Source: Flammeovirga kamogawensis (GTDB lineage: Bacteria > Bacteroidota > Bacteroidia > Cytophagales > Flammeovirgaceae). Taken from it: a stretch of 64,000 bases of DNA. Below the pieces are notes generated by a model. That model searched no databases, was not told where the DNA came from, and was given only the letters and a program-made list of their open reading frames with translations. The stretch covers positions 248,001 through 312,000 of the forward strand of contig NZ_CP076129.1 of the NCBI RefSeq assembly GCF_018736065.1. Direction: 5' to 3'. A program made the translations under genes and the position numbers. This document shows positions 62,384-64,000 of this stretch, piece by piece. The first letter of the stretch is position 1; each line of letters starts with the position of its first letter.

Positions 62384-62992
62384 ATGTCAAAACTATTAAA
62401 CACCATTTTAATTCTATTACTCTTTAGTTCGTTTACATTTGCACAAACGTATATTGAAGAAATAAAAACTTATCAAGAAGAATTAAATTCGGAATATAAA
62501 GACAAAGATGAGAGTCCACTTTCTAGAAAAGATCGTGTAAAATTTAAAGGACACTCATTCTTTAATATTGATGAAAATTATAAAGTAGAAGCTAGTTTTG
62601 AGAGAATAAACAATGCTGTTCCGTTTAAAATGGAAACCTCTTCTACAAGTACACCAACTTATGAGAAATACGGTAAAATAACTTTTACTTTAAAAGGTAA
62701 ACAATATCAATTATATGTGTACCAAAGCCACCGTTTAAGAAAAATGGAACAGTATAAAGATTATTTATTTTTACCTTTTACAGATAAAACAAATAGTAAA
62801 AGTACATATGGTGCCGGAAGATATATTGAGGTTAGTATTCCTAAAGGAAATAAAATGATTGTTGACTTTAATAAAGCTTATAACCCTTATTGTGCATATG
62901 CCGAAGGATATGCCTGCCCAATTCCACCACCAGAAAACTATTTGGATACTGAGGTTGAAGCAGGAATTATGTATAAATCGAAAGAATATTAA
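62384..62992 (+). CDS. DUF1684 protein with signal peptide
   Basis: The 202-residue protein has a signal peptide (MSKLLNTILILLLFSSFTFAQ). The core starts KTYQEELNSEYKDKDESPLS and includes GKQYQLYVYQS, YGAGRYIEVSIPKGNKMIVD, DFNKAYNPYCAYAEGYACP and PPPENYLDTEVEAGI. The DFNKAYNPxCAY and CPxPPxEN stretches are diagnostic for DUF1684, which resembles a cupin-type small protein of unknown function. The two Cys and the conserved Asp-Asn cluster may form a binding site. It is transcribed alone and convergent with the amidohydrolase gene, sharing a terminator. Confidence 0.88.
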   Translation: MSKLLNTILILLLFSSFTFAQTYIEEIKTYQEELNSEYKDKDESPLSRKDRVKFKGHSFFNIDENYKVEASFERINNAVPFKMETSSTSTPTYEKYGKITFTLKGKQYQLYVYQSHRLRKMEQYKDYLFLPFTDKTNSKSTYGAGRYIEVSIPKGNKMIVDFNKAYNPYCAYAEGYACPIPPPENYLDTEVEAGIMYKSKEY

Positions 62993-63016
62993 AGGACTCC
63001 AAGTGAGTTCTTTTTT
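62991..63016. terminator. Terminator between convergent DUF1684 and amidohydrolase genes
   Basis: AAAGGACTC pairs with GAGTTCTTT (one G-T pair) over a 5-base loop, with a T-run to 63016. The stop codon of the minus-strand gene (63015-63017) touches its right end. Confidence 0.7.
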
Positions 63017-64000
63017 AATATACTTTATTTCCTTTGATATAGGTATTTATTACTTCTACTTTTAAGACTTCATCGATTTCAATTTTCATAATATCCTTAT
63101 CTAAAATAATGAAATCTGCTTCTTTACCTTCTTCAATACTACCTATTCTATCTTCCATAAATTGTGCTTTTGCCGCCCAACTCGTCATACCTCTAAGAGC
63201 TTGCTCCCTAGTTAATGCTTCTTTAAGTTGAAACCCTTTTTCAGGTAAACCACTTCTATCTTTTCTGGCTACTGCTGCATAAAAAGTATACAATGGATTA
63301 ATAGGTTCAACGGGAAAATCTGTTCCTAAAGGAAGCCAATTATTTTGATTCAGTAAAGTCTGAAAAGTATAAGAATGTTGAATTCTTACGTCTCCTAATC
63401 TCTCTATAGCAAAATCCATATCAGATGTTGCGTGCATCGGTTGTACAGATGGTATTATTGAATAATTTTTAAAGAAAAAAATGTCTTTTGGGTTTACAAC
63501 TTGTGCATGTTCTATTCTCCATCTTCTATCATTATTATGTTCTAATAACTCGGAAAAAATCTTTAAAACTTCTCTATTGGTAGAATCTCCTATTGCATGT
63601 ACACAAACTTGAAATTCTTTATCAAATGCAATTTTAGAAATTTCTCTAATTTTATCAGATGAAAGAACCATTTGTCCGTATGTTTCTTTTTTATCTTTAT
63701 AAGGTGATAATAAACATGCCCCATGAGATCCTAAAGCCCCATCGCCTCTAAGTTTGATAGCCCTCGGAAATTCTTCATTTTCAATATAGTTTTCGGATAG
63801 CATATAATCTATTCCATCTAATGATGCATCTAACATCGCATAATTATGTATTTTCAATACTCCTTTTCTATAGAGAGAGTCATACAAAATAAGTGTAGGT
63901 CTTTTGATATAACCAAAATCACTTACTCCAGTTAATCCTACTTTAAAACATGAATCCTGAGCTTGTGATAATAATAAAGGCAATTGATTTGGATGTACTT
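63015..64000 (-). CDS. YtcJ-like amidohydrolase, C-terminal part; gene starts right of window
   Basis: The frame is open to the right edge (a VHPNQLPLLLS reading continues past 63983), so only the C-terminal 330 or so residues are visible. They include the second-half metal-dependent-hydrolase features: VCVHAIGDSTNREVL with His, RWRIEHAQVVNPKD with a metal His, GTDFPVEPINPLYTFYAAV with the catalytic Asp, and the closing EEGKEADFIILDKD of the small beta-sandwich. This is the amidohydrolase_3/YtcJ family, often poorly characterised N-acyl or amide hydrolases. Any signal peptide or lipobox lies outside the window. It converges with the DUF1684 gene. Confidence 0.88.
   Translation of the reverse strand, partial: VHPNQLPLLLSQAQDSCFKVGLTGVSDFGYIKRPTLILYDSLYRKGVLKIHNYAMLDASLDGIDYMLSENYIENEEFPRAIKLRGDGALGSHGACLLSPYKDKKETYGQMVLSSDKIREISKIAFDKEFQVCVHAIGDSTNREVLKIFSELLEHNNDRRWRIEHAQVVNPKDIFFFKNYSIIPSVQPMHATSDMDFAIERLGDVRIQHSYTFQTLLNQNNWLPLGTDFPVEPINPLYTFYAAVARKDRSGLPEKGFQLKEALTREQALRGMTSWAAKAQFMEDRIGSIEEGKEADFIILDKDIMKIEIDEVLKVEVINTYIKGNKVY

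Noticed and set aside
62859-63065. Plus-strand 68-codon frame over the end of the DUF1684 gene
   Set aside because: It overlaps the well-supported DUF1684 frame and the terminator, and its product is low-complexity hydrophobic.

Overview
The window is AT-rich DNA of a marine-type Bacteroidota. Supporting signs are a SusC/SusD pair, lipoproteins with short lipobox signals, three secreted proteins with type IX secretion (T9SS) C-terminal sorting domains, AraC-type regulators beside sulfatases, promoter boxes of the Bacteroidota TAnnTTTG type, and almost no Shine-Dalgarno sequences. The number of formylglycine sulfatases and the low G+C suggest a macroalgal-polysaccharide degrader of the Cytophagales, Flammeovirga-like; this is inference. 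I see no rRNA, tRNA, CRISPR array, transposase or phage gene.

Layout. 1-5.2 kb: the end of a sulfatase gene, a rhodanese, a degraded lipoprotein fragment, an AraC regulator and a T9SS-exported beta-helix protein. 5.2-9.7 kb: a Dabb protein, then a TonB-dependent receptor coupled to a beta-helix surface lipoprotein. 10-15 kb: a DEDDh exonuclease, an unusual receiver-AlbA_2 protein and a large hybrid histidine kinase with two receivers and an HPt domain. 15.7-22.8 kb: a SusC-SusD-metallopeptidase-DUF4302 operon. 23-26.4 kb: a secreted caspase-like protease with two SPOR-like repeats, an RlmA-type rRNA methyltransferase and an outer-membrane barrel protein.

26.6-40.5 kb is the sulfatase region: one large arylsulfatase on the plus strand, a second AraC regulator convergent with it, then four sulfatase genes in a row on the minus strand. 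One of those is a 1588-residue fusion of beta-helix, cadherin-like, sulfatase, jelly-roll, Ig-like and sorting domains. With the partial gene at the left edge there are six sulfatases of several sequence types, so the substrate is probably a multiply sulfated galactan or similar glycan. No recognised glycoside hydrolase is present, so the glycan cannot be named. Sulfatase maturation must be supplied from elsewhere in the genome.

40.6-44.4 kb holds a compact four-gene minus-strand operon: UbiA prenyltransferase, type III polyketide synthase, SAM methyltransferase and FAD oxidoreductase. It has the gene content expected for a methylated, oxidised and prenylated phenolic lipid or quinone, and is the best candidate here for an undescribed system. 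44.6-51 kb carries a zinc-ribbon SDR enzyme, a cluster of hairpins, two tandem SpoIIAA-like proteins, an HD hydrolase, a porin gene broken by one in-frame stop and a secreted adenosine-deaminase-like protein lacking the catalytic Glu. 51.3-56.7 kb is an RND efflux operon whose pump is fused to its TolC-like outer-membrane partner. The rest (56.8-64 kb) is a T9SS surface protein, a WYL regulator, a MATE exporter, a BamA/TamA-like barrel, a DUF1684 protein and a partial amidohydrolase running off the right edge.
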